Part shown: piece after piece, positions 33,253-45,021 of the stretch
How the letters are laid out: every line of letters starts with the position of its first letter
Position numbering within the stretch: position 1 is the stretch's first letter
Origin: Pararge aegeria
Taxonomy: Eukaryota > Arthropoda > Insecta > Lepidoptera > Nymphalidae
Assembly (NCBI RefSeq): GCF_905163445.1
Contig: NC_053187.1
Coordinates: 10,726,001 to 10,790,000 of the forward strand
Length of the DNA stretch: 64,000 nt
Reading direction: 5' to 3'
Translations under genes and position numbers: made by a program
The notes under the pieces: model-generated
Databases searched by the model: none
What the model saw: only the letters and a program-made list of their open reading frames with translations
What the model was told of the DNA's origin: nothing

Positions 33253-35887
33253 ACAATTTATAAAAATTACACTAGGACTTCAAAGATTACTATTTCAATA
33301 AGAGTAAAACTACTCCAAATAATCGCAGTATTTTTATTACCTACAAGCACTAAAAAGAGTACTTATATCTCATAGCAAAATCTACGAAAGAAGTTTTGGC
33401 TCGATATACCTATTCATGTATTCAAGAGAACGTAATTCAAATAAAACTAAACTTGTTTCATCTTAATGCAATAAATGTTTTTAATTAAAGTGAACCGAAC
33501 TAATTTAGCTAGTCTTTAGGAAACACGTTAAAAAAAACCTACATTATTTCACTTACTTTTCTAAATAATTAATTCGAAATAATAATAATATAAATATTAA
33601 TTTAGCCGAATTTTACCGAGAGGGGCCGCAAACTTTTTGAGTGTATTACATATACCTAAAAAAATATATATTTCATACATACTTACTATATATATCTTTT
33701 GTTTCGGCTACAAGTTATTATTCAAATCGTGATGACACCAACAGCATAGCTCGTGAGCGTATTCAGTTCCTTAATCGCATATTTTTGCACAAATAATGTC
33801 GTGAACATAATATATATATAAAATAAATTAATCATACTTTACTAGGGTGAGCTACTCTTCACTTGTCAAACAAAGACATTTTATGTTAATTAATTATTAA
33901 TAAAATTATTAAGCGTCCTGCGTGCTCGTATACTCCTGCTATATGCTTCGGTCTTCAACAAGTCTACCCAGTGTGGTAATTATTATAAGAAACCCTACCG
34001 TTGAAAGAGGTCTGCTGCCTAATAGCCTATAAAACCCACGGGAGAGTGGGTCAATAGGGAGCCCTTTTAGGGACAAACGACACTTCTGCGAAGGCAACAC
34101 ACTATAACTTGCGACAGGAAGTGAATATCCAATAATAATAATAATATTTATTTGCCTACATCCTACCTATTTGTAAAAAAATCATATTACGAATAGAAAC
34201 AATGAGGTAACTGATATCGTCGCAATATAGCGAAATAAAAACCTCATTTTTGGGGCTAAGGGAAATTGGATAGAAGCGGGAGTTATTTTGCCGAAAGTCC
34301 GAAAGGATTTCCGCAATTGAAATTATAATTAAAAACATTGAACTTAACTTTCAACATTGAACTACACGTTTCAACATCCCGGCATAAGTGTTGAGTGCTG
34401 TAAGTAGGATTTGAATTTTCATTCTGAATCTTATCTTTTCCAACTGGTGAAAACACACGTGATAAAGGTTCTACACAAACGTATAAGCTTAAACGAATAC
34501 TTTTGAGTTATAGCGTAGGCCTACTTGAAATAAACAACTTTTGCGTATGTATTTGATCCATTAAGTGCAGAGACTTTTGGCCATGGATTCATATACTTAG
34601 AACATTTAGCGTGACCTTTATAATAATATTAATTAGTAAGACGATTATACTAGGAAACGTTTAAATACCGCTCTATGAACTTGCATCATAAATCTTTAAC
34701 CGTATGTAACAGTACAATACTAGGCATTTATAACTTAGATTTATAAACAAAGCCTGCCTATTATGTCGAATGGTAAATAATATTCGAAAAGGTAAGCAAA
34801 GAGTTTGGTAAGCAAAAGTTTGTTTAATAATTATATTTAAGGAATTAAAAGTAACATCTAGCACATGTGACCGTTTTATCAGTTGCCTACTTACTAATTT
34901 AGTAGAATTAAGTTATAATAATTTTACTAAAAACGGCACGTATCTTTAAAGAGGATTCTCCTAAGCTGTTAATCTGCTGAGGATAAAGCTGCTCGTTTTT
35001 TAATTTTTACTATTTGTTCCATTTCCTATGTATCTTAACCTTCTTATAAAATGTAAATAGGAACCAAATGCGTTTATAAAAATAAACAATTTTGATGCCA
35101 TCAAATCATACAAACAACCTTGATTGTTGTGGTAATTGTAAAGTAAACATTGAACACTTAAACAAATGACCTCTATAAATAAGTTAGAATATAAGATTCG
35201 GTTGAATTGATACCACATTATAAGCTAGCCATTAAAAATTAGGCTCTACCTGAAAGGCAGTTTGCTCTTTTGTTCTGTTTCATAATAATATGTATTATTC
35301 AAGAATACATATTGCAACTAACACGCTAAAACTATTTTTATTACTTATTTTATATATAAAAACCTGCCAACACGACCAAAAATGTTACTTGAAACGTGGT
35401 TTATTTCTCAATAATTTTAATCTGAAACTAGATTACTAATAGATAGATGTCTTTATCCGCAGAAATATTATCAATAAATTTATTGCTAGAGTTCAAAAGG
35501 CTAATAATAATACGAAAAACTTCCATAGCTCCCCCTGTTCTCCTATAAATTTAGATCATCTAGGTATCCCTGAAAACCTATTTTGAGAGCACTGCTTGCG
35601 AATTCTTATACCTACTAGCCAAGAAAAAACTATGCCTGCCAACTAAGGCAGCAGTGACGACGAAGACGACGCTTTGGTGTTGATCCTAACCATCGGAGTT
35701 GAAACTACCACAGATAAACTAATTATCCACACAAGTCCATCATCTGAAAGCCGGCACCAAACTGGCGTGGATTGCAATGATTCTTTAAATGCAGAAACAC
35801 CATAAAAAAAACTCAACATCGGCTTTTATTGTATAACTAATTACACTCTTAATCTAAAACATCTCTTAATCAAATCTTACATGATTG
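33253..35887. other. AT-rich intergenic DNA, nothing recognised
   Basis: About 2.6 kb without a supported feature. Open frames (34156-34338, 34673-34864, 35000-35218, all minus) are short, low in complexity and motif-free. Small runs of ATAATAATA occur near 33580 and 34130. Confidence 0.45.
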
Positions 35888-35895
35888 TTATAGAG

Positions 35896-36039
35896 CAGTG
35901 GCGTGCACAGAGTTTTTGACCAGGGTATGCATAAAGCAGGTACATGGCACAAAATGGAAAAAAATCCCCTCCAAAACGAGTTATATAAAATAATTTGGGT
36001 ATGCAGTGGTTTTCTGCATGTATGAAGTGCACGCCACTG
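35896..36039. mobile_element. hAT-like MITE, 144 bp, with 8 bp target duplications
   Basis: Perfect 13 bp terminal inverted repeats CAGTGGCGTGCAC...GTGCACGCCACTG enclose a non-coding interior. TTATAGAG is directly repeated on both sides (35888-35895 and 36040-36047). An 8 bp duplication and CA-starting short terminal repeats are the signature of the hAT superfamily. The element is a complete non-autonomous copy. Confidence 0.92.
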
Positions 36040-36047
36040 TTATAGAG

Positions 36048-36370
36048 CATCGACCTATCCGGCTTCTCTAATGTGAGTTGAGGGGTTTCTTATTACCGTA
36101 AAGATAATTTTTTGCAAACGTAGACTTTATTAATTTGAATTACTTTAATAACACTAAGTTTCCACGTAAATAAGTACATAGGTCATATGACATAAAAGCC
36201 CACGATCATTCTATAAGATTTGTGTCTACAGTGTCAGAGAGTCGTATTATTTGCACTTACAAAAAAACCGGTCAAGTTTAGAACAGACATTTGTGGAGGG
36301 TCCCGTTGAATTTAATTTATCTTTACATATATTTTGCGTTACTCGTGGGATTTTAAAGACCGTTCATAAT
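36048..36370. other. Intergenic DNA, nothing recognised
   Basis: No supported feature. Confidence 0.4.
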
Positions 36371-36372
36371 CA

Positions 36373-36515
36373 TTTGACGGCCGATTGGTGCAGGGCGCTC
36401 AATAGGAAAATATTACAGTGTCTGGGTTTTATCCTGCATTTTATTCATCAATCTTCTTAGTACCCATAAAAGCTACGCTTCCTTAGGAGCTAAATGGCGA
36501 TCTGTGGGTTTCAAG
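36373..36515 (+). repeat. Family 1 tRNA-derived SINE, degraded
   Basis: TTGACGGCCGATTGGTGCAG (A box region), CAGTGTCTGGGTTTTATCCT, ATTTTATTCATCAATCTTCT and TTAGTACCCATAAAAGCTAC. The B box is deleted. Same family as 1752-2707 and 58265-58503. The open frame 36251-36460 is not a gene. Confidence 0.65.
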
Positions 36516-37249
36516 GTATATTTAGTATTTACTACATTGTCTCGTTATTATAGGAGTCAACATGTTTAACTACGGATTACTAGCAAACGCGTTACATTCC
36601 CGGGTAGAGTCTAAAATCGAAAGGTTTTGTGTTATTCTGTCATGAAGTTGAGGTTTCGAGCATTTAAGTGTGATAAAATATTTCAGTCCCAAAATCGTTA
36701 GTAACTAGATCAAACTTGAGTATACCTGCAATATTTCTAAAATCAACATTAAGATCAGCCTTATATTAATTTAAATGTATGTAATAGTTTTAAATTAAAA
36801 CCGAAATCATTTCTCTAAAATCCTATAAAAGCATGACAGTTAGAGCACTCGTTAAATTAACTAGTTTACGTGTTGGTGTTCCACACCAGTGTACCTGAAT
36901 GATTCAGATATCCTGATATCGTTGTTTTACAATGTTCTTCACGCATTATTTGTCGGGATCGGATTTTTTTATGGCAGATTGATTGAACTTTCTCGGTAGA
37001 AATGTTCAGTTCTTTTTGAGGGCTAAGGATGACAACAGGTTGCACATTCCTGCCAGTCACTTGATGGTGTGTGGCAATTCATTTCCAGTCAAAGCGGTTA
37101 TAGTCTTGAATGGATTTCTATATTATTTATATTTGTATGAGCTATTTATTTATTATTGTTATGTGTTGTTGTTGTAGTTCATGTTATGACATGTTATTTT
37201 TTAAATATTGCACTATCCCGTTTCCATAATCATTTATTTGCTTCTTTCA
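36516..37249. other. Intergenic DNA, nothing secure
   Basis: Overlapping frames at 36866-37060 (minus) and 36983-37177 (plus) have no recognisable motif. The former includes a His/Cys/Lys-rich stretch but no zinc-finger spacing that I can support. Confidence 0.4.
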
Positions 37250-37371
37250 TTAAGGTTTGTCTGGAGGAGATCGCATAAAGCGATAAGACCGCCCTACCGC
37301 ATTTTTATTTCTTTTACTATTTCTAATATTTATTATCTGTATCCCTTAATTGTGTGCAATAAAGATTTCAC
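37250..37371 (+). repeat. LINE 3' UTR end with conserved hairpin, plus strand
   Basis: GGAGATCGCATAAAGCGATAAG ACCGCC forms a short stem-loop and is followed by AATTGTGTGCAATAAAGATT, a poly(A)-signal-like terminus. The same stem-loop in reverse orientation ends the LINE at 15187-16335 and appears at 63896-63945. Confidence 0.7.
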
Positions 37372-38349
37372 CTATCTAAAACCTAAAATAATAATAATCT
37401 AATTAATCCTGTATGTACTAAACGTCAGTGATTGGGTGAATTTAATTTATTATGTAATATGTTCCTAACTTATCCCGACCGGTAGACATGAAGTACAAAG
37501 GATCTTGTGTGTGAGTCATATGAGTTACCCATATCAATATTCCGTTGTCTATTTTGGGGTATACGGAACGCTAAAAGCGTTCGCAAATAAAGTGGAAATG
37601 TGTATTGGTACTATATATTTTAGCACGCCATTCGAGACGGATCTAGTGAATCCAAAATTTGCTGAACTTGTCAAAAACCCATCTGTATATCTAATAGCAA
37701 AATCAAATAAATTCGTACATAAATAAGTAGGCTTGACACAACCTTTAGTCGAAAATAAAGGACTGTGTGTGCTTCATCTACTCTATGTAAACGTATTAAT
37801 AAGTTACGTTTTACAAATAAGCGACAGTCTCGTGAGAACAGTTGCGCAACGAGCCGCACGGTTAAACCCCAAATGCATGGATATAGAAAAAAGTAAGTAA
37901 CGTGCAAACAATTTATATCTTTATTGTATTAAGTCAATTGAATTCCTAAAAAGCGGTGCACCGATTTCTCCACCATTTCTAGATTTTTTGATTTTTTTTA
38001 TTCGCTAAGGGTTAACATAAAGAATTTCGTCAACATTAGTTATGTAGTATTTCAATTTCCTTGAAATATAGTTATTGAGCTCGTCTCTTGGAGACGGTTT
38101 ACAGTTTTTTTTTTTATTTCAAATACCTACATATTTTTACCCGATAATTTACGGTTGCAATTTTTTTTTTTTACTTTCACATCATGCTGCTATTTATTTT
38201 GCAGCATCCTTTTGACCTTAATAATCTAATAATATTAAAAATATATTATATTAATTATATACAAATTCTTTTTGTTTTCGTTTCTTAGTAGTGAGGTATA
38301 TAAGTCCTATCTATTGGTTATTTTCTATCTATTTGTTTATTATTGGCGA
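37372..38349. other. Intergenic DNA
   Basis: The plus-strand frame 37505-37726 (73 codons) lacks a motif, signal peptide or gene context. Poly(T) runs at 38105 and 38161. Nothing else is supported. Confidence 0.4.
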
Positions 38350-38461
38350 ATCGGTTTGTCAAAGCAAGCAGCTCAGAACCACAGATTTTGGAATTCCCTA
38401 CAAAAGACCTATGCCTGGCTGCGGAAGTCAATTGGTTGAAATTATGATGGTGATGATGACG
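38350..38461 (+). repeat. LINE 3' tail, plus strand
   Basis: AAAAGACCTATGCCTGGCTG, CGGAAGTCAATTGGTTGAAA and TTATGATGGTGATGATGACG. This is a typical end of a lepidopteran LINE, related in layout to 4600-4845 and to the complement of 25389-25565. Confidence 0.6.
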
Positions 38462-39019
38462 ATTGGTTCATCAAACGAATCGATTTTAATCTAACTACCT
38501 ATATTGAAAATAGTAAGAATTTTTCTTGAAAATTTCGTGACTAGCCGAACTAAGGAATAGCTTAAAAATAATAATAAGTAAATTATTATCACAAAAATAA
38601 ATAAAAAAAACTCCTGAAAAAGGTTTTCTTAGTTGTTAGTTCAGCTTTAACTACTTTGGTTACAGGTGAGTACATTGTCATTAAGAAATATTCAAAATGA
38701 ACAATTAAGTACTAAATCAAAGTTTTTTTTTCAAAGTAATCAAAAACTAATGGGATTTTATAACTCGTGAAGCTAGGTTCATCAGCTTGTTGATTGAGTT
38801 ATTATTCAAACGTTAGAACAAATGTTAGAAATCCACTTGATTAGTTCATTAGTGTAGGTTGATTTAATTTTCCTTTAATTGTAGAAGTTTAGATTATCTT
38901 ATATTCATAAATTTTGTTATATCATTTAAAGTAATAAAATGTATAAAGCAGAGAACATAACATTTGATTTTGCAAAACTGAGTTTGAGAAACCGAACTAC
39001 CTAATCAGCTTACAAAAAA
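38462..39019. other. AT-rich intergenic DNA, nothing recognised
   Basis: No supported feature. Confidence 0.4.
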
Positions 39020-39135
39020 AAGAGCGCGTTAGCATGTTCGATTACAGAACACGAGGTCCTAGGTTTGATTTCCTGTTCGGCTCAATACATTGTTAGGTAT
39101 TGTTACTATAGGACCGTCGTCGAACAACAACATCC
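39020..39135 (+). repeat. tRNA-derived SINE-like piece (family 5)
   Basis: GAGCGCGTTAGCATGTTCGA, TTACAGAACACGAGGTCCTA and GGTTTGATTTCCTGTTCGGC have the A-box-anticodon-B-box order of a tRNA head, but the acceptor stem cannot pair. It is the only copy of this head in the window. Confidence 0.45.
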
Positions 39136-40620
39136 ATCAGTCCTCCACACGACTACGCTTGCTAAGCTATGCTTGTCCATAACTCCAAGATTAATGTTCT
39201 TCCTTAATTAAATTTATCTGCATTAATATTATTATTTATTTAGCGTCTTATCTAGCGTCCGACGCGAGATTGATTTACACAAACTTTGCTATGTTCGCAG
39301 TGTGCACAATCAAAAAACCTATTATATTTGATCACCAATAATTGGTATTCGTGGTTAAATATTTATTTTAACACAGCTTTTAAAATTATTTGGTTGGGTT
39401 TGACGCGCGGTAGTTCCTTGGACGAAAAATTAGTACAAACTAGAATTTTATATTCAATACTAGTAGTTAACAATGACTTTAGTCAGAATTTAGGTCCCAT
39501 ACAATACTACCTGCAAAGCTACGTCGTTTATTTAGTCTTTCCCGGATGAAATGTAGATAAGGTTAGATTGTCATTGCCAACAGTGACAGAGACACAGGCA
39601 AAATTTTAGTGACCTATATCTACTGAGGCCCACGATTTAAAGACGACATGCAAGTTGTACAGAAAAATTAAGGGTTCATAACATATAAATGAGGTCAACG
39701 ATAGTGGATCTACCTATTGGCTATATTTTGGTTTGCCATGAATGAGATGGGTATTACATATTTTAATTAGGTTCCCAAAAATTGGAAAACATAGTTTGTG
39801 GATCTCTGATCTACATGTATCAGTACCATAATGTAGGTTTCTTCGCGCTATTTGAATCTTTCTACAAAATTGAACTTTTTTTCAAACTTTACTACATAAT
39901 ATACAAACAATGCACAATCCTAACAGTTTAATCAGTACAGAATTCTATCGTTGCGAACTTACCACCTTAATTCAAACAACAGCAGTTTAGTTCAAGTATC
40001 CAAGGTCTTAATCTACGTGCTAACAATACAAAAAGTACCCAAAGATTCTATTCTGGTAAAAATCATTGGTCATTTGAATTAAACTTTGCTTGCTATAAAA
40101 TTAACATAAAATTAAACAAGCAGTTCTTTTTTTCATAGAAAAATTACATATTGACTTTTATGTTCTCCTGTCGGTAAGCAGAAATCGTAAACTTGATTGT
40201 TAATATTTTTCTTGCTATAAAAATCTGTTATCTTAACGCATTTTATTTACAAATTTACATTAAGTCTTCATTTATAAAAATTTTTACTACTATTTTTAGT
40301 CATGAATATTTTATAGGTATTGTTTATACGAATAAAATATTCATTAGTACATACATTTATAGCCTTAGCAATATACCTTCAAAAGCATATTTTACAATAA
40401 GCCATGGGAGCTGTGTTTACCTATTCATTTTATAAAAACATAAACATAAGTAACCTGCGTTTTCTTCTGAAAAATGCATGGATCCTGTGAAATAGGGTAA
40501 TATTATTATAACCTTATTTAAAAATTGCTCACATCGCATCACGCTAAAACTTATACTCCGAAGTATCCAAGATATTCCTTATCCCGAAATTCAGTTCAAT
40601 TCCTTTAAGACAAGGGATAC
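39136..40620. other. AT-rich intergenic DNA
   Basis: Open frames 39286-39549 and 40193-40435 on the plus strand are Phe/Ile/Tyr-rich translations of AT-rich DNA with no motif. Nothing supported. Confidence 0.4.
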
Positions 40621-40624
40621 CAAG

Positions 40625-40669
40625 TGTGTGACGATTTTATACCATCAAATGTTATAAAATCGTCACACA
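40625..40669. repeat. Perfect 17 bp hairpin
   Basis: TGTGTGACGATTTTATA and TATAAAATCGTCACACA around an 11 base loop. A partial repeat of the loop sequence (CATCAAATGTTA) follows as GTCAAATGTTAAACGG, suggesting local copying. Confidence 0.9.
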
Positions 40670-41197
40670 ACGATCCAAATGTTAACCACCCCGTCAAATG
40701 TTAAACGGTTTAAATAATTCATTTTGTCCTGGATAGATTATACCATCAGTTATGTTTAAGGCTTAACTGAACTTAATAGTGTTGTAATATTTATGAGGAC
40801 TTTAGTGCTGAAACTTGCTTACACAGCGCTATTTTGTTTTAGTGAATTGTATTTCAAATAAGGCAAAACGGGAGTAGGTCCGCGAGACGGTCATTGGATT
40901 GGCAATATTTGCGAGATTGAGGGTTCAAATAGTTGGTGATTCAAGCTCCTAGAGCAAGGAACAGATCTCCCCACACCTCAATCGTTTCTTTAAATATGTT
41001 GAAATATCATCTGTACTTAACATATGTATATGTTGGTATATTTGGCACTACTAGTAAGATGGAAAAAACTGTACGTTTGGAATGTATTGGGGTAGGCGTA
41101 GATGATTTGTTGTAGTACGTTGCGATCCATAATTAACACGGGCGGGACCGCAGAGCACGTCTAGTATTCTATTAATTTTGTCACTTCTTACTTACTT
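40670..41197. other. Intergenic DNA
   Basis: Nothing supported. Open frame 40933-41115 has no motif. Confidence 0.35.
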
Positions 41198-41395
41198 TTG
41201 GGCACGGGTCTCCCATGAAAAGAAGAAAAGGTCTTCACGTCCATCACGCTGGCCAAGAGTGGATTGGTAGACTTAACACGCCTTTAAGAACATTATGGAT
41301 ACCTTTCAGACGTCCAGTTTTAATCACTATGTTTCCCTTTACCGTTAAAGCAAGTAATCATTACTTTAAAACACATAGCTCTAATAATTGAGACC
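41198..41395 (-). repeat. Family 3 SINE, 5'-truncated, minus strand, diverged
   Basis: GGGCACGGGTCTCCCATGAA, CACGCTGGCCAAGAGTGGAT, TTAAGAACATTATGGATACC, CTATGTTTCCCTTTACCGTT and AAAGCAAGTAATC. It is more diverged than other copies. Confidence 0.7.
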
Positions 41396-42212
41396 TGCCT
41401 TTTAGTGAGATTGAACTTTAACTAATGAAAAAATTGCTTTAGACATACTCGTAGATGCACTTTGGCATTTTTTGTTCATTTTAAAAAGAAACATACCTTG
41501 AACTTAAATTACGTACGCATACCTACCTAATGACTATGTCACCCGTATATTTGACTATATCTAGACACATTAACATATTATATAAAAAGTATGAAAAAAA
41601 CTTTTGGTATGAAGCAAATTTAAATTGATAGCTTGGTTGTTTGTTGATCCTTCTGCTTTGATCACACATCATTGGCGTTAGTGCAAATCTTATTTGCAAA
41701 TAAAATACAAATACAGTTGATTTTAATATGACGCTTTTGACTTCGGGTCCTGAATAACGTTATAGCTGTAATATAAATCCGAAAGAAACCTATATGGAGG
41801 TCAACTGCTCGATTCATTTATTTTTCCAAGTGGGGGCAAACTGTTATTCCCATACAAAATATAAGATGAGTTGACAAATGTTGCTATCTAAAGCGTTTTG
41901 TATGATGACGACGAGTTGGCACCTTGTTTGAAAAGTTAGTTAATTGGGCAGGTCATAATACGATGTCTCGATCAATAGTTTAAATTTAACTGTTATCATG
42001 AACGACCTATGCCTGATAATAATTAGATTTAAACAATACATGCCAAAACCTTTCAATAGCTGAATAACGTTAGTAGGGTCATCCTTATCAAGATCAGATT
42101 TAGAACGGTGTAGGACTTATTAATCTTCGATCTGAAGATTTCGTTTGATTATGGTTATCGTATATTTTCTATAAAATATCAATTAATTAATAATTTAACT
42201 TATTTTTTTCAG
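41396..42212 (+). other. Upstream region of gene E
   Basis: No TATA/initiator pair at proper spacing was found in the last 300 bp. Because a pyrimidine-rich AG acceptor abuts the ATG of gene E, a non-coding first exon and the promoter probably lie somewhere in this stretch or further upstream. Confidence 0.4.
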
Positions 42213-44723
42213 ATGGGCCGACTAATAGCAGTATGTTTAACTCTCTATGTTGTACTTTGCTATTTTCAAACACAAGGGGCTGATAAATACACCGACAAAA
42301 ACCGGCCATACGAGTTTGGGTTTACGATTGATGGAGAGCAACATCGACATGAAAAGAAAGGTATAACGTTAAAAGATATAACTAACAGATGCGTTTAATA
42401 AACTTGACAGAGTTTGTTGTGTGTGTCTTTTTATAACACGGCACTTTTAGAATCCTATCGTAGCTATAGAATAAGGATATCCAGACAGAGGACTGACGAA
42501 ACGTCTATAAAGAGCGCCTGGTTTGAGAGTTGAGCTGTGAAAAATGGGATATAAAATAATGTTCATCGCCAAAGTATTAATTTCCTCTCCCAAGATGTTT
42601 TCGATTTACTAACCTGAGAGCATCGTGTTACATTAATTTGCACATTTTATGAAGTTAAAAATATTGGTTGGGTGCATTGTGTACGTTACCATTTATCTAC
42701 GTAATAAATACTTCTAGAAACTGAACATAGAAATGGAGGCAAAGTGTGTCATAGAGTTATAAATAGTATCATTTAGTATTATAAAGTATTCGATGAGTAG
42801 TAATTAATTTATTACTCTAAGTCCTGGAAAATATGGTAATAAATAAATGCTAATTTCTACTATGTGGTAAACAAGTTTATCCTGTAACAATCATAATTAT
42901 TCGCCTCAAAAATTATGTTGGCTGATCAGCCATTGTTATTAATTTTCCATATTTTAAGTTACTTTCCTCGCGTGGTTAGCTCTCCATATAATAATATACT
43001 TGTCCTATTATACCTGAGTTTCTATTTATTTTATTTTCATAGTTCGTCTGTTATAACAAAATTTAGTATCAATTTAGTAATTTAAACTTAACGTTTCTTT
43101 TCAGATGAAAATGGTATAATTATGGGTGAATTTGGTTTCATTACCGCTGACGGTGTATATCATGTAACAGTTTACGCAACAGACGAAAATGGAAACTTTA
43201 AAATAATATCGATGAAGAATATTCGAGTTAAACCTTGTGAGTATTAACTATAAAAAAATCCTGCTTAGTTCAAGTTCAATATCACCTACTGTTTTGGTAT
43301 CACTAAATATGTTTTTATATTAATTTTAGATCCAACTGCGCCTGATAGCGGTGAAAGAAAAGGGCACTCTCTTTCCTTTCAATCACCACAACAGCTGACA
43401 AAACCACAATCTTTTGCTAAAACTCAACAAAACAAACAAGAAAGTAGTTCTCCTTTAAAATCGTGCTCTCATTGCAAAATACCCACAACAACAACAACAA
43501 CACCTCAACCACAATTAGCAAGTTCTGTAGTACTATCACCAAAAGACAATCTACAATTGCCAATCGCAGGAAACACTAAAATGGTCGGTAACTCTCAAAC
43601 ATTTTCACAAAATGATAAAAATCAACAATTTTCACAGCATGAAAATTCGGCAGCACGGCAACAATTATCACCGTCAAAGTTGGAACAAAGCTATCAACAG
43701 AAATCCGCACCAAAACAAAATAATCCAAATCCAAGTCAAGTTTATCGTAATGAAGCAGTTAATTTTAATAATCAAGAACAGTATTCACAAATCATACCTA
43801 GTCCGCAAAATAATCCTCAAGATGATTTTAATGTAGGGCGAAAATATTTGCAAAAGGCACAAGGTCAACAAAATTACCAGCAAAAATTAAGCGTAGAGCC
43901 AATCTCTTTAGTAAAATCTAGTGCTGGATTAAATAATCAACTAGAACTGAATGCAGGGCAACAGACACAACAAGGAATATTCGATGGGCAATATCATTTA
44001 CAACCTCCTTTTGCGACGGGAGACGATAATCAAATTTTAAATCTTCCTCAAAGTAATCAACAACAAGGAGGATCCAGAGTTCAAGATTTTGGCGCAACTG
44101 CATTAGGACAAAGCCATCAAACTAACATAGAAAAAAGTTATATTCAAGAATCAAATACAATTGGCAGGAACTATCAGCCAAAAAATACTTCCGCTCAAGA
44201 AACACCAGGAGGTCGACAACCAAAAACCTTTATGGACATTTTACAAAGAGTTAACACAGAAAAACAATATAACACAGGTACAACGCCTACGTCCTTCGGG
44301 TCTTCACAGCAAAATATTGGAAAACCAGTTCTCATAGCAGCCCAAATGCAAGTAGTAGATAAAAATACTGATATTTATAACAAAAATCAAGGAGAAAACG
44401 ATGGTTTGCCAAAAGGTTTAACGCAAACTGATATGACAGAACTTTTATATACCTTTAACTACACAGTAGGTTTCCATGGTCACCATGAAGAAGGATACAA
44501 GAGTGGAGTAAAAATTGGATATTACTATGTCACAGCAAGAAGTGGTGTTAGAACAAGAGTAGATTATATTGCGGATGAAAAAGGATTTCATCCACGAATT
44601 TCCCAGGAAATTTTAGACGTACAGTCTGATGAAGTGCCAAAGCCTGATACAGAGAAGGATGAAAAATATGGACTTAAAGGATACGAGTTTAAATGGCTAT
44701 ACTATCCAGTGGACTCCGAGTAG
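42213..44723 (+). CDS. Gene E: secreted protein with two RR-like modules and a Gln/Asn-rich centre, 557 aa
   Basis: Coding exons 42213-42360, 43105-43236 and 43330-44723 give 557 codons plus TAG; donors GTATAA, GTGAGT and acceptors TTTTCAG, ATTTTAG. The signal peptide is residues 1-22 ([15 protein letters not shown]). Residues 33-82 form a first RR-like module ([45 protein letters not shown]). A CSHC pair (139/142) and a six-Thr run follow. Residues about 105-440 are very rich in Gln, Asn, Ser and Pro. Residues 465-516 form a second RR-like module ([45 protein letters not shown]). An acidic-basic tail ends in PVDSE. The His-rich second module and the overall plan recall Drosophila l(3)mbn, a gene I remember as sitting close to a cuticle gene cluster; this is a suggestion only. 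A splice acceptor directly before the ATG implies a 5' non-coding exon. Role: extracellular, probably cuticle or tracheal matrix. Confidence 0.85.
42361..43104 (+). other. Intron 1 of gene E
   Basis: 744 bp, AT-rich, no repeat recognised. The frame running on past the donor at 42361 stops within 40 bases, which supports splicing here. Confidence 0.6.
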
Positions 44724-44727
44724 AGTA

Positions 44728-44733
44728 AATAAA
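44728..44733 (+). promoter_or_regulatory. Poly(A) signal of gene E
   Basis: AATAAA four bases after the stop codon. Another near-match (TAATAAATC) lies in each tandem unit downstream at about 44802 and 44928. Confidence 0.5.
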
Positions 44734-44769
44734 AGCATTACTTAACATCAGCAATATTCACAATTATTC

Positions 44770-45021
44770 TTAAATAGATAGTGAATAAGAACTGTACATA
44801 ATAAATCACAATATATAAAAATGTGATAACAATCGGTAACATTATTTTAATGGTGTATAACTGTAATTTTTTTTTTTTTTTTATTACTTAGTAAATTAAA
44901 TAGATAGTGAATAAGAACTGTACATAATAAATCACAATATATAAAAATGTGATAACAATCGGTAACATTATTTTAATGGTGTATAACTGTAAATTTTTTT
45001 TTTTTTTTATTACTTAGTAAA
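44770..45021 (+). repeat. 126 bp tandem duplication in the 3' flank of gene E
   Basis: TTAAATAGATAGTGAATAAG begins both units (44770 and 44896). They are identical except around the poly(T) run, where T/A counts differ. Each unit contains AATAAA and a 15-17 base T run. Confidence 0.95.

Noticed and set aside
37505..37726. 73-codon frame considered as a small gene
   Set aside because: It lacks a recognisable motif and any splice or promoter context; left unannotated.
43612..43836. Alternative frame inside gene E (74 codons)
   Set aside because: Shadow of the Gln/Asn-rich exon; codon composition merely reflects CAA/AAT-rich DNA.
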